A DNA stretch of 64,000 bases from Orychophragmus violaceus (lineage: Eukaryota > Streptophyta > Magnoliopsida > Brassicales > Brassicaceae): the NCBI GenBank assembly GCA_030180135.1, contig CM058239.1, positions 78,561,823 to 78,625,822 of the forward strand, read 5' to 3'. Within the stretch, counting starts at the first letter, position 1; each line of letters begins with the position of its first letter. Position numbers and translations under genes: made by a program. Shown here one piece after another: positions 10,035-25,500 of this stretch. Under the pieces are notes generated by a model. The model was not told the origin of the DNA. It was given only the letters and a program-made list of their open reading frames with translations, and did not search any database.

Positions 10035-13000
10035 TGAGTCACCCAGCTGGTCGGAGACGCTCTCTGGTTGATCCGTTGTCGATGGTCGAATGGAAAAATC
10101 TTGCTGGCCGAAGGCGCTCTCAAGGACTTCTCAATGGATGGTTAGATGGAGTTGATGGTGAATTGAAGATCGCCACTCAAAGGTGTGAAAGCCTTTGTGA
10201 TAAGATCAAGAATCTAAGCCTTAGTGAATCCACACATAAGACATAAATTTATAATATTTTCTAAGAAGGGGAATCCGCACAACTTAGAGAAACAAAGAAA
10301 AAAGCATAAAAGCTTTAGAAGAGAGAACTCTTTTATTTTCCAAAAATTCTATATGTATTTTACAATGGATGACAGTGTGAGCTTATGTATGCTTTTACAA
10401 CTTGACCGACAAGGTCTCAAATAATATATAAAAGGGAAGAGAATAATAGAAATTAAAACAAACGTGGTGAGAAAGCATAATGATTAAATTATACAATCTA
10501 CGCCATTAAGTGAGGAAATCCTCTTTGAATATTGGGGTATTGCTTGCTTAATTATCTTGACTTGAGGACGGCTTTATGTCGCGCGGAAGACTGGTGATGC
10601 TAGAGAATCTCCATACAAGTTGGCGAGAAATCAAACAAGGAAATATCCTTGTTTGTATGAAAATAAAACATTGCACTTGTGAACTTTATTTTTGCATGAG
10701 TTAGGTTGATTTGGATGATCTCATCATAAAATGATATAAGATCCGAGGTGGATAGTTGTTTGGGTCTCCCGGCTGGTCGGAGATGCTCTCTGGTTGATCC
10801 GTTGTCGATGGTCGAATGGAAAAAGCTTGCTGGCCGAAGGCGCTCTCAAGACTTCTCAATGGATGGTTATATGGAGTTGATGGTGAATTGAAGATCGCCA
10901 CTCAAAGGTGTGAAAGCCTTTGTGATAAGATCAAGAATCTAAGCCTTAGTGAATCCACACATAAGACATAAATTCATAATATTTTCTAAGAAGGGGAATC
11001 CGCACAACTTAGAGAAACAAAGAACAAAGCATAAAAGCTTTAGAAGAGAGAACTCTTTTATTTTCCAAAAATTCTATATGTATTTTACAATGGATGGCAG
11101 TATGAGCTTATATATACTTTTACAACTTGACCGACAAGGTCTCAAATAATATATAAAAGGGAAGAGAATAATAGAAATTAAAACAAACGTGGTGAGAAAG
11201 CATAATGACTAAATTATACAATCTACGACATTAAGTGAGGAAATCCTCTTTGAATATTGACGTATTGCTTGCTTAATTATCTTGACTTGAGGACGTCTTT
11301 ATGTCGCGCGGAAGACTGGTGATGCTAGAGAATCTCCATACAAGTTGGCGAGAAATCAAACAAGGAAATATCCTTGTTTGTATTAAAATAAAACATTGCA
11401 CTTGTGAACTTTATTTTTGCATGAGTTAGGTTGATTTGGATGATCTCATCATAAAATGATACAAGATCCGAGGTGGATAGTTGTTTGGGTCGCCCAGCTG
11501 GTCGGAGACGCTCTCTGGTTGATCCGTTGTCGATGGTCGAATGGAAAAAGCTTGCTGGCCGAAGGCGCTCTCAAGACTTCTCAATGGATGGTTATATGGA
11601 GTTGATGGTGAATTGAAGATCGCCACTCAAAGGTGTGAAAGCCTTTGTGATAAGATCAAGAATCTAAGCCTTAGTGAATCCACACATAAGACATAAATTC
11701 ATAATATTTTCTAAGAAGGGGAATCCGCACAACTTAGAGAAACAAAGAACAAAGCATAAAAGCTTTAGAAGAGAGAACTCTTTTATTTTCCAAAAATTCT
11801 ATATGTATTTTACAATGGATGGCAGTATGAGCTTATATATACTTTTACAACTTGACCGACAAGGTCTCAAATAATATATAAAAGGGAAGAGAATAATAGC
11901 AATTAAAACAAACGTGGTGAGAAAGCATAATGATTGTATACAATCTATGACATTAAGTGAGGAAATCCTCTTTGAATATTGACGTATTGCTTGCTTAATT
12001 ATCTTGATTTGAGGACGTCTTTATGTCGCGCGGAAGACTGGTGATGCTAGAGAATCTCCATACATGTTGGCGAGAAATCAAACAAGGAAATATCCTTGTT
12101 TGTATGAAAATAAAACATTGCACTTGTGAACTTTATTTTTGCATGAGTTAGGTTGATTTGGATGATCTCATCATAAAATGATATAAGATCCGAGGTGGAT
12201 AGTTGTTTGGGTCTCCCGGCTGGTCGGAGATGCTCTCTGGTTGATCCGTTGTCGATGGTCGAATGGAAAAAGCTTGCTGGCCGAAGGCGCTCTCAAGACT
12301 TCTCAATGGATGGTTATATGGAGTTGATGGTGAATTGAAGATCGCCACTCAAAGGTGTGAAAGCCTTTGTGATAAGATCAAGAATCTAAGCCTTAGTGAA
12401 TCCACACATAAGACATAAATTCATAATATTTTCTAAGAAGGGGAATCCGCACAACTTAGAGAAACAAAGAACAAAGCATAAAAGCTTTAGAAGAGAGAAC
12501 TCTTTTATTTTCCAAAAATTCTATATGTATTTTACAATGGATGGCAGTATGAGCTTATATATACTTTTACAACTTGACCGACAAGGTCTCAAATAATATA
12601 TAAAAGGGAAGAGAATAATAGCAATTAAAACAAACGTGGTGAGAAAGCATAATGATTAAAGTATACAATCTATGACATTAAGTGAGGAAATCCTCTTTGA
12701 ATATTGATGTATTGCTTGCTTAATTATCTTGATTTGAGGACGTCTTTATGTCGCGCGGAAGACTGGTGATGCTAGAGAATCTCCATACATGTTGGCGAGA
12801 AATCAAACAAGGAAATATCCTTGTTTGTATGAAAATAAAACATTGCACTTGTGAACTTTATTTTTGCATGAGTTAGGTTGATTTGGATGATCTCATCATA
12901 AAATGATATAAGATCCGAGGTGGATAGTTGTTTGGGTCTCCCGGCTGGTCGGAGATGCTCTCTGGTTGATCCGTTGTCGATGGTCGAATGGAAAAAGCTT

Positions 13001-16000
13001 GCTGGCCGAAGGCGCTCTCAAGGCTTCTCAATGGATGGTTAGATGGAGTTGATGGTGAATTGAAGATCGCCACTCAAAGGTGTGAAAGCCTTTGTGATAA
13101 GATCAAGAATCTAAGCCTTAGTGAATCCACACATAAGACATAAATTCATAATATTTTCTAAGAAGGGGAATCCGCACAACTTAGATAAACAAAGAACAAA
13201 GCATAAAAGCTTTAGAAGAGAGAACTCTTTTATTTTCCAAAAATTCTATATGTATTTTACAATGGATGACAGTATGAGCTTATATATGCTTTTACAACTT
13301 GACCGACAAGGTCTCAAATAATATATAAAAGGGAAGAGAATAATAGCAATTAAAACAAACGTGGTGAGAAAGCATAATGATTAAGTTATACAATCTACGA
13401 CATTAAGTGAGGAAATCCTCTTTGAATATTGACGTATTGCTTGCTTAATTATCTTGACTTGAGGACGTCTTTATGTCGCGCGGAAGACTGGTGATGCTAG
13501 AGAATCTCCATACAAGTTGGCGAGAAATCAAACAAGGAAATATCCTTGTTTGTATGAAAATAAAACATTGCACTTGTGAACTTTATTTTTGCATGAGTTA
13601 GGTTGATTTGGATGATCTCATCATAAAATGATATAAGATCCGAGGTGGATAGTTGTTTGGGTCACCCAGCTGGTCGGAGACGCTCTCTGGTTGATCCGTT
13701 GTCGATGGTCGAATGGAAAAATCTTGCTGGCCGAAGGCGCTCTCAAGGCTTCTCAATGGATGGTTAGATGGAGTTGATGGTGAATTGAAGATCGCCACTC
13801 AAAGGTGTGAAAGCCTTTGTGATAAGATCAAGAATCTAAGCCTTAGTGAATCCACACATAAGACATAAATTTATAATATTTTCTAAGAAGGGGAATCCGC
13901 ACAACTTAGAGAAACAAAGAACAAAGCATAAAAGCTTTAGATGAGAGAACTCTTTTATTTTCCAAAAATTCTATATGTATTTTACAATGGATGGCAGTGT
14001 GAGCTTATATATGCTTTTACAACTTGACCGACAAGGTCTCAAATAATATATAAAAGGGAAGAGAATAATAGAAATTAAAACAAACGTGGTGAGAAAGCAT
14101 AATGATTAAATTATACAATCTACGACATTAAGTGAGGAAATCCTCTTTGAATATTGACGTATTGCTTGCTTAATTATCTTGACTTGAGGACGTCTTTATG
14201 TCGCGCGGAAGACTGGTGATGCTAGAGAATCTCCATACAAGTTGGCGAGAAATCAAACAAGGAAATATCCTTGTTTGTATGAAAATAAAACATTGCACTT
14301 GTGAACTTTATTTTTGCATGAGTTAGGTTGATTTGGATGATCTCATCATAAAATGATATAAGATCCGAGGTGGATAGTTGTTTGGGTCGCCCAGCTGGTC
14401 GGAGACGCTCTCTGGTTGATCTGTTGTCGATGGTCGAATGGAAAAAGCTTGCTGGCCGAAGGCGCTCTCAAGGCTTCTCAATGGATGGTTAGATGGAGTT
14501 GATGGTGAATTGAAGATCGCCACTCAAAGGTGTGAAAGCCTTTGTGATAAGATCAAGAATCTAAGCCTTAGTGAATCCACACATAAGACATAAATTCATA
14601 ATATTTTCTAAGAAGGGGAATCCGCACAACTTAGAGAAACAAAGAACAAAGCATAAAAGCTTTAGAAGAGAGAACTCTTTTATTTTCCAAAAATTCTATA
14701 TGTATTTTACAATGGATGGCAGTATGAGCTTATATATACTTTTACAACTTGACCGACAAGGTCTCAAATAATATATAAAAGGGAAGAGAATAATAGCAAT
14801 TAAAACAAACGTGGTGAGAAAGCATAATGATTAAAGTATACAATCTATGACATTAAGTGAGGAAATCCTCTTTGAATATTGACGTATTGCTTGCTTAATT
14901 ATCTTGACTTGAGGACGTCTTTATGTCGCGCGGAAGACTGGTGATGCTAGAGAATCTCCATACAAGTTGGCGAGAAATCAAACAAGGAAATATCCTTGTT
15001 TGTATGAAAATAAAACATTGCACTTGTGAACTTTATTTTTGCATGAGTTAGGTTGATTTGGATGATCTCATCATAAAATGATATAAGATCCGAGGTGGAT
15101 AGTTGTTTGGGTCGCCCGGCTGGTCGGAGATGCTCTCTGGTTGATCCGTTGTCGATGGTCGAATGGAAAAAGCTTGCCGGCCGAAGGCGCTCTCAAGGCT
15201 TCTCAATGGATGGTTAGATGGAGTTGATGGTGAATTGAAGATCGCCACTCAAAGGTGTGAAAGCCTTTGTGATAAGATCAAGAATCTAAGCCTTAGTGAA
15301 TCCACACATAAGACATAAATTCATAATATTTTCTAAGAAGGGGAATCCACACAACTTAGAGAAACAAAGAACAAAGCATAAAAGCTTTAGAAGAGAGAAC
15401 TCTTTTATTTTCCAAAAATTCTATATGTATTTTACAATGGATGGCAGTATGAGCTTATATATGCTTTTACAACTTGACCGACAAGGTCTCAAATAATATA
15501 TAAAAGGGAAGAGAATAATAGCAATTAAAACAAACGTGGTGAGAAAGCATAATGATTAAAGTATACAATCTATGACATTAAGTGAGGAAATCCTCTTTGA
15601 ATATTGACGTATTGCTTGCTTAATTATCTTGATTTGAGGACGTCTTTATGTCGCGCGGAAGACTGGTGATGCTAGAGAATCTCCATACAAGTTGGCGAGA
15701 AATCAAACAAGGAAATATCCTTGTTTGTATGAAAATAAAACATTGCACTTGTGAACTTTATTTTTGCATGAGTTAGGTTGATTTGGATGATCTCATCATA
15801 AAATGATATAAGATCCGAGGTGGATAGTTGTTTGGGTCGCCCGGCTGGTCGGAGATGCTCTCTGGTTGATCCGTTGTCGATGGTCGAATGGAAAAAGCTT
15901 GCCGGCCGAAGGCGCTCTCAAGGCTTCTCAATGGATGGTTAGATGGAGTTGATGGTGAATTGAAGATCGCCACTCAAAGGTGTGAAAGCCTTTGTGATAA

Positions 16001-16557
16001 GATCAAGAATCTAAGCCTTAGTGAATCCACACATAAGACATAAATTCATAATATTTTCTAAGAAGGGGAATCCGCACAACTTAGAGAAACAAAGAACAAA
16101 GCATAAAAGCTTTAGAAGAGAGAACTCTTTTATTTTCCAAAAATTCTATATGTATTTTACAATGGATGGCAGTATGAGCTTATATATACTTTTACAACTT
16201 GACCGACAAGGTCTCAAATAATATATAAAAGGGAAGAGAATAATAGAAATTAAAACAAACGTGGTGAGAAAGCATAATGATTAAATTATACAATCTACGA
16301 CATTAAGTGAGGAAATCCTCTTTGAATATTGACGTATTGCTTGCTTAATTATCTTGACTTGAGGACGTCTTTATGTCGCGCGGAAGACTGGTGATGCTAG
16401 AGAATCTCCATACAAGTTGGCGAGAAATCAAACAAGGAAATATCCTTGTTTGTATGAAAATAAAACATTGCACTTGTGAACTTTATTTTTGCATGAGTTA
16501 GGTTGATTTGGATGATCTCATCATAAAATGATATAAGATCCGAGGTGGATAGTTGTT
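10035..16557. repeat. Satellite monomers outside the tetramer pattern
   Basis: Nine monomers (10035, 10761, 11486, 12208, 12933, 13658, 14383, 15108, 15833). The first is A-like but 726 bp long: it reads TGAGTC instead of TGGGTC at its start and has CAAGGACTTC near 10122, which looks like a blend of the CAAGGCTTC and CAAGACTTC variants. The unit at 11486 is 722 bp because of a 3-bp loss near 11935. The unit at 13658 has the AGATGAGAG variant. No gene seen. Confidence 0.85.
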
Positions 16558-19500
16558 TGGGTCGCCCGGCTGGTCGGAGATGCTCTCTGGTTGATCCGTT
16601 GTCGATGGTCGAATGGAAAAATCTTGCTGGCCGAAGGCGCTCTCAAGGCTTCTCAATGGATGGTTAGATGGAGTTGATGGTGAATTGAAGATCGCCACTC
16701 AAAGGTGTGAAAGCCTTTGTGATAAGATCAAGAATCTAAGCCTTAGTGAATCCACACATAAGACATAAATTTATAATATTTTCTAAGAAGGGGAATCCGC
16801 ACAACTTAGAGAAACAAAGAAAAAAGCATAAAAGCTTTAGAAGAGAGAACTCTTTTATTTTCCAAAAATTCTATATGTATTTTACAATGGATGACAGTGT
16901 GAGCTTATGTATGCTTTTACAACTTGACCGACAAGGTCTCAAATAATATATAAAAGGGAAGAGAATAATAGAAATTAAAACAAACGTGGTGAGAAAGCAT
17001 AATGATTAAATTATACAATCTACGACATTAAGTGAGGAAATCCTCTTTGAATATTGGGGTATTGCTTGCTTAATTATCTTGACTTGAGGACGTCTTTATG
17101 TCGCGCGGAAGACTGGTGATGCTAGAGAATCTCCATACAAGTTGGCGAGAAATCAAACAAGGAAATATCCTTGTTTGTATGAAAATAAAACATTGCACTT
17201 GTGAACTTTATTTTTGCATGAGTTAGGTTGCTTTGGATGATCTCATCATAAAATGATATAAGATCCGAGGTGGATAGTTGTTTGGGTCGCCCAGCTGGTC
17301 GGAGACGCTCTCTGGTTGATCCGTTGTCGATGGTCGAATGGAAAAAGCTTGCTGGCCGAAGGCGCTCTCAAGACTTCTCAATGGATGGTTATATGGAGTT
17401 GATGGTGAATTAAAGATCGCCACTCAAAGGTGTGAAAGCCTTTGTGATAAGATCAAGAATCTAAGCCTTAGTGAATCCACACATAAGACATAAATTCATA
17501 ATATTTTCTAAGAAGGGGAATCCGCACAACTTAGAGAAACAAAGAACAAAGCATAAAAGCTTTAGAAGAGAGAACTCTTTTATTTTCCAAAAATTCTATA
17601 TGTATTTTACAATGGATGGCAGTATGAGCTTATATATACTTTTACAACTTGACCAACAAGGTCTCAAATAATATATAAAAGGGAAGAGAATAATAGCAAT
17701 TTATGTCTTATGACATTAAGTGAGGAAATCCTCTTTGAATATTGATGTATTGCTTGCTTAATTATCTTGATTTGAGGACGTCTTTATGTCGCGCGGAAGA
17801 CTGGTGATGCTAGAGAATCTCCATACATGTTGGCGAGAAATCAAACAAGGAAATATCCTTGTTTGTATGAAAATAAAACATTGCACTTGTGAACTTTATT
17901 TTTGCATGAGTTAGGTTGATTTGGATGATCTCATCATAAAATGATATAAGATCCGAGGTGGATAGTTGTTTGGGTCTCCCGGCTGGTCGGAGATGCTCTC
18001 TGGTTGATCCGTTGTCGATGGTCGAATGGAAAAAGCTTGCTGGCCGAAGGCGCTCTCAAGACTTCTCAATGGATGGTTATATGGAGTTGATGGTGAATTG
18101 AAGATCGCCACTCAAAGGTGTGAAAGCCTTTGTGATAAGATCAAGAATCTAAGCCTTAGTGAATCCACACATAAGACATAAATTCATAATATTTTCTAAG
18201 AAGGGGAATCCGCACAACTTAGAGAAACAAAGAACAAAGCATAAAAGCTTTAGAAGAGAGAACTCTTTTATTTTCCAAAAATTCTATATGTATTTTACAA
18301 TGGATGGCAGTATGAGCTTATATATACTTTTACAACTTGACCGACAAGGTCTCAAATAATATATAAAAGGGAAGAGAATAATAGCAATTAAAACAAACGT
18401 GGTGAGAAAGCATAATGATTAAAGTATACAATCTATGACATTAAGTGAGGAAATCCTCTTTGAATATTGACGTATTGCTTGCTTAATTATCTTGATTTGA
18501 GGACGGCTTTATGTCGCGCGGAAGACTGGTGATGCTAGAGAATCTCCATACATGTTGGCGAGAAATCAAACAAGGAAATATCCTTGTTTGTATGAAAATA
18601 AAACATTGCACTTGTGAACTTTATTTTTGCATGAGTTAGGTTGATTTGGATGATCTCATCATAAAATGATATAAGATCCGAGGTGGAAAGTTGTTTGGGT
18701 CTCCCGGCTGGTCGGAGATGCTCTCTGGTTGATCCGTTGTCGATGGTCGAATGGAAAAAGCTTGCCGGCCGAAGGCGCTCTCAAGGCTTCTCAATGGATG
18801 GTTAGATGGAGTTGATGGTGAATTGAAGATCGCCACTCAAAGGTGTGAAAGCCTTTGTGATAAGATCAAGAATCTAAGCCTTAGTGAATCCACACATAAG
18901 ACATAAATTCATAATATTTTCTAAGAAGGGGAATCCGCACAACTTAGATAAACAAAGAACAAAGCATAAAAGCTTTAGATGAGAGAACTCTTTTATTTTC
19001 CAAAAATTCTATATGTATTTTACAATGGATGGCAGTATGAGCTTATATATGCTTTTACAACTTGACCGACAAGGTCTCAAATAATATATAAAAGGGAAGA
19101 GAATAATAGCAATTAAATAAACGTGGTGAGAAAGCATAATGATTAAGTTATACAATCTACGACATTAAGTGAGGAAATCCTCTTTGAATATTGACGTATT
19201 GCTTGCTTAATTATCTTGACTTGAGGACGTCTTTATGTCGCGCGGAAGACTGGTGATGCTAGAGAATCTCCATACAAGTTGGCGAGAAATCAAACAAGGA
19301 AATATCCTTGTTTGTATGAAAATAAAACATTGCACTTGTGAACTTTATTTTTGCATGAGTTAGGTTGATTTGGATGATCTCATCATAAAATGATATAAGA
19401 TCCGAGGTGGATAGTTGTTTGGGTCACCCAGCTGGTCGGAGACGCTCTCTGGTTGATCCGTTGTCGATGGTCGAATGGAAAAATCTTGCTGGCCGAAGGC

Positions 19501-22500
19501 GCTCTCAAGGCTTCTCAATGGATGGTTAGATGGAGTTGATGGTGAATTGAAGATCGCCACTCAAAGGTGTGAAAGCCTTTGTGATAAGATCAAGAATCTA
19601 AGCCTTAGTGAATCCACACATAAGACATAAATTTATAATATTTTCTAAGAAGGGGAATCCGCACAACTTAGAGAAACAAAGAAAAAAGCATAAAAGCTTT
19701 AGAAGAGAGAACTCTTTTATTTTCCAAAAATTCTATATGTATTTTACAATGGATGACAGTGTGAGCTTATGTATGCTTTTACAACTTGACCGACAAGGTC
19801 TCAAATAATATATAAAAGGGAAGAGAATAATAGAAATTAAAACAAACGTGGTGAGAAAGCATAATGACTAAATTATACAATCTACGACATTAAGTGAGGA
19901 AATCCTCTTTGAATATTGGGGTATTGCTTGCTTAATTATCTTGACTTGAGGACGTCTTTATGTCGCGCGGAAGACTGGTGATGCTAGAGAATCTCCATAC
20001 AAGTTGGCGAGAAATCAAACAAGGAAATATCCTTGTTTGTATGAAAATAAAACATTGCACTTGTGAACTTTATTTTTGCATGAGTTAGGTTGCTTTGGAT
20101 GATCTCATCATAAAATGATATAAGATCCGAGGTGGATAGTTGTTTGGGTCGCCCAGCTGGTCGGAGACGCTCTCTGGTTGATCCGTTGTCGATGGTCGAA
20201 TGGAAAAAGCTTGCTGGCCGAAGGCGCTCTCAAGACTTCTCAATGGATGGTTATATGGAGTTGATGGTGAATTAAAGATCGCCACTCAAAGGTGTGAAAG
20301 CCTTTGTGATAAGATCAAGAATCTAAGCCTTAGTGAATCCACACATAAGACATAAATTCATAATATTTTCTAAGAAGGGGAATCCGCACAACTTAGAGAA
20401 ACAAAGAACAAAGCATAAAAGCTTTAGAAGAGAGAACTCTTTTATTTTCCAAAAATTCTATATGTATTTTACAATGGATGGCAGTATGAGCTTATATATA
20501 CTTTTACAACTTGACCAACAAGGTCTCAAATAATATATAAAAGGGAAGAGAATAATAGCAATTTATGTCTTATGACATTAAGTGAGGAAATCCTCTTTGA
20601 ATATTGATGTATTGCTTGCTTAATTATCTTGATTTGAGGACGTCTTTATGTCGCGCGGAAGACTGGTGATGCTAGAGAATCTCCATACATGTTGGCGAGA
20701 AATCAAACAAGGAAATATCCTTGTTTGTATGAAAATAAAACATTGCACTTGTGAACTTTATTTTTGCATGAGTTAGGTTGATTTGGATGATCTCATCATA
20801 AAATGATATAAGATCCGAGGTGGATAGTTGTTTGGGTCTCCCGGCTGGTCGGAGATGCTCTCTGGTTGATCCGTTGTCGATGGTCGAATGGAAAAAGCTT
20901 GCTGGCCGAAGGCGCTCTCAAGACTTCTCAATGGATGGTTATATGGAGTTGATGGTGAATTGAAGATCGCCACTCAAAGGTGTGAAAGCCTTTGTGATAA
21001 GATCAAGAATCTAAGCCTTAGTGAATCCACACATAAGACATAAATTCATAATATTTTCTAAGAAGGGGAATCCGCACAACTTAGAGAAACAAAGAACAAA
21101 GCATAAAAGCTTTAGAAGAGAGAACTCTTTTATTTTCCAAAAATTCTATATGTATTTTACAATGGATGGCAGTATGAGCTTATATATACTTTTACAACTT
21201 GACCGACAAGGTCTCAAATAATATATAAAAGGGAAGAGAATAATAGCAATTAAAACAAACGTGGTGAGAAAGCATAATGATTAAAGTATACAATCTATGA
21301 CATTAAGTGAGGAAATCCTCTTTGAATATTGACGTATTGCTTGCTTAATTATCTTGATTTGAGGACGGCTTTATGTCGCGCGGAAGACTGGTGATGCTAG
21401 AGAATCTCCATACATGTTGGCGAGAAATCAAACAAGGAAATATCCTTGTTTGTATGAAAATAAAACATTGCACTTGTGAACTTTATTTTTGCATGAGTTA
21501 GGTTGATTTGGATGATCTCATCATAAAATGATATAAGATCCGAGGTGGAAAGTTGTTTGGGTCTCCCGGCTGGTCGGAGATGCTCTCTGGTTGATCCGTT
21601 GTCGATGGTCGAATGGAAAAAGCTTGCCGGCCGAAGGCGCTCTCAAGGCTTCTCAATGGATGGTTAGATGGAGTTGATGGTGAATTGAAGATCGCCACTC
21701 AAAGGTGTGAAAGCCTTTGTGATAAGATCAAGAATCTAAGCCTTAGTGAATCCACACATAAGACATAAATTCATAATATTTTCTAAGAAGGGGAATCCGC
21801 ACAACTTAGATAAACAAAGAACAAAGCATAAAAGCTTTAGATGAGAGAACTCTTTTATTTTCCAAAAATTCTATATGTATTTTACAATGGATGGCAGTAT
21901 GAGCTTATATATGCTTTTACAACTTGACCGACAAGGTCTCAAATAATATATAAAAGGGAAGAGAATAATAGCAATTAAATAAACGTGGTGAGAAAGCATA
22001 ATGATTAAGTTATACAATCTACGACATTAAGTGAGGAAATCCTCTTTGAATATTGACGTATTGCTTGCTTAATTATCTTGACTTGAGGACGTCTTTATGT
22101 CGCGCGGAAGACTGGTGATGCTAGAGAATCTCCATACAAGTTGGCGAGAAATCAAACAAGGAAATATCCTTGTTTGTATGAAAATAAAACATTGCACTTG
22201 TGAACTTTATTTTTGCATGAGTTAGGTTGATTTGGATGATCTCATCATAAAATGATATAAGATCCGAGGTGGATAGTTGTTTGGGTCACCCAGCTGGTCG
22301 GAGACGCTCTCTGGTTGATCCGTTGTCGATGGTCGAATGGAAAAATCTTGCTGGCCGAAGGCGCTCTCAAGGCTTCTCAATGGATGGTTAGATGGAGTTG
22401 ATGGTGAATTGAAGATCGCCACTCAAAGGTGTGAAAGCCTTTGTGATAAGATCAAGAATCTAAGCCTTAGTGAATCCACACATAAGACATAAATTTATAA

Positions 22501-25500
22501 TATTTTCTAAGAAGGGGAATCCGCACAACTTAGAGAAACAAAGAAAAAAGCATAAAAGCTTTAGAAGAGAGAACTCTTTTATTTTCCAAAAATTCTATAT
22601 GTATTTTACAATGGATGACAGTGTGAGCTTATGTATGCTTTTACAACTTGACCGACAAGGTCTCAAATAATATATAAAAGGGAAGAGAATAATAGAAATT
22701 AAAACAAACGTGGTGAGAAAGCATAATGATTAAATTATACAATCTACGACATTAAGTGAGGAAATCCTCTTTGAATATTGGGGTATTGCTTGCTTAATTA
22801 TCTTGACTTGAGGACGTCTTTATGTCGCGCGGAAGACTGGTGATGCTAGAGAATCTCCATACAAGTTGGCGAGAAATCAAACAAGGAAATATCCTTGTTT
22901 GTATGAAAATAAAACATTGCACTTGTGAACTTTATTTTTGCATGAGTTAGGTTGCTTTGGATGATCTCATCATAAAATGATATAAGATCCGAGGTGGATA
23001 GTTGTTTGGGTCGCCCAGCTGGTCGGAGACGCTCTCTGGTTGATCCGTTGTCGATGGTCGAATGGAAAAAGCTTGCTGGCCGAAGGCGCTCTCAAGACTT
23101 CTCAATGGATGGTTATATGGAGTTGATGGTGAATTAAAGATCGCCACTCAAAGGTGTGAAAGCCTTTGTGATAAGATCAAGAATCTAAGCCTTAGTGAAT
23201 CCACACATAAGACATAAATTCATAATATTTTCTAAGAAGGGGAATCCGCACAACTTAGAGAAACAAAGAACAAAGCATAAAAGCTTTAGAAGAGAGAACT
23301 CTTTTATTTTCCAAAAATTCTATATGTATTTTACAATGGATGGCAGTATGAGCTTATATATACTTTTACAACTTGACCAACAAGGTCTCAAATAATATAT
23401 AAAAGGGAAGAGAATAATAGCAATTTATGTCTTATGACATTAAGTGAGGAAATCCTCTTTGAATATTGATGTATTGCTTGCTTAATTATCTTGATTTGAG
23501 GACGTCTTTATGTCGCGCGGAAGACTGGTGATGCTAGAGAATCTCCATACATGTTGGCGAGAAATCAAACAAGGAAATATCCTTGTTTGTATGAAAATAA
23601 AACATTGCACTTGTGAACTTTATTTTTGCATGAGTTAGGTTGATTTGGATGATCTCATCATAAAATGATATAAGATCCGAGGTGGATAGTTGTTTGGGTC
23701 TCCCGGCTGGTCGGAGATGCTCTCTGGTTGATCCGTTGTCGATGGTCGAATGGAAAAAGCTTGCTGGCCGAAGGCGCTCTCAAGACTTCTCAATGGATGG
23801 TTATATGGAGTTGATGGTGAATTGAAGATCGCCACTCAAAGGTGTGAAAGCCTTTGTGATAAGATCAAGAATCTAAGCCTTAGTGAATCCACACATAAGA
23901 CATAAATTCATAATATTTTCTAAGAAGGGGAATCCGCACAACTTAGAGAAACAAAGAACAAAGCATAAAAGCTTTAGAAGAGAGAACTCTTTTATTTTCC
24001 AAAAATTCTATATGTATTTTACAATGGATGGCAGTATGAGCTTATATATACTTTTACAACTTGACCGACAAGGTCTCAAATAATATATAAAAGGGAAGAG
24101 AATAATAGCAATTAAAACAAACGTGGTGAGAAAGCATAATGATTAAAGTATACAATCTATGACATTAAGTGAGGAAATCCTCTTTGAATATTGACGTATT
24201 GCTTGCTTAATTATCTTGATTTGAGGACGTCTTTATGTCGCGCGGAAGACTGGTGATGCTAGAGAATCTCCATACAAGTTGGCGAGAAATCAAACAAGGA
24301 AATATCCTTGTTTGTATGAAAATAAAACATTGCACTTGTGAACTTTATTTTTGCATGAGTTAGGTTGATTTGGATGATCTCATCATAAAATGATATAAGA
24401 TCCGAGGTGGATAGTTGTTTGGGTCTCCCGGCTGGTCGGAGATGCTCTCTGGTTGATCCGTTGTCGATGGTCGAATGGAAAAAGCTTGCCGGCCGAAGGC
24501 GCTCTCAAGGCTTCTCAATGGATGGTTAGATGGAGTTGATGGTGAATTGAAGATCGCCACTCAAAGGTGTGAAAGCCTTTGTGATAAGATCAAGAATCTA
24601 AGCCTTAGTGAATCCACACATAAGACATAAATTCATAATATTTTCTAAGAAGGGGAATCCGCACAACTTAGATAAACAAAGAACAAAGCATAAAAGCTTT
24701 AGAAGAGAGAACTCTTTTATTTTCCAAAAATTCTATATGTATTTTACAATGGATGGCAGTATGAGCTTATATATGCTTTTACAACTTGACCGACAAGGTC
24801 TCAAATAATATATAAAAGGGAAGAGAATAATAGCAATTAAATAAACGTGGTGAGAAAGCATAATGATTAAATTATACAATCTACGACATTAAGTGAGGAA
24901 ATCCTCTTTGAATATTGACGTATTGCTTGCTTAATTATCTTGACTTGAGGACGTCTTTATGTCGCGCGGAAGACTGGTGATGCTAGAGAATCTCCATACA
25001 AGTTGGCGAGAAATCAAACAAGGAAATATCCTTGTTTGTATGAAAATAAAACATTGCACTTGTGAACTTTATTTTTGCATGAGTTAGGTTGATTTGGATG
25101 ATCTCATCATAAAATGATATAAGATCCGAGGTGGATAGTTGTTTGGGTCACCCAGCTGGTCGGAGACGCTCTCTGGTTGATCCGTTGTCGATGGTCGAAT
25201 GGAAAAATCTTGCTGGCCGAAGGCGCTCTCAAGGCTTCTCAATGGATGGTTAGATGGAGTTGATGGTGAATTGAAGATCGCCACTCAAAGGTGTGAAAGC
25301 CTTTGTGATAAGATCAAGAATCTAAGCCTTAGTGAATCCACACATAAGACATAAATTTATAATATTTTCTAAGAAGGGGAATCCGCACAACTTAGAGAAA
25401 CAAAGAAAAAAGCATAAAAGCTTTAGAAGAGAGAACTCTTTTATTTTCCAAAAATTCTATATGTATTTTACAATGGATGACAGTGTGAGCTTATGTATGC

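Noticed and set aside
10022..10246. 74-codon plus-strand open frame unique to one monomer
   Set aside because: It arises from two private changes in a recombinant unit (TGAGTC and an extra base in CAAGGACTTC) and starts at GTG.
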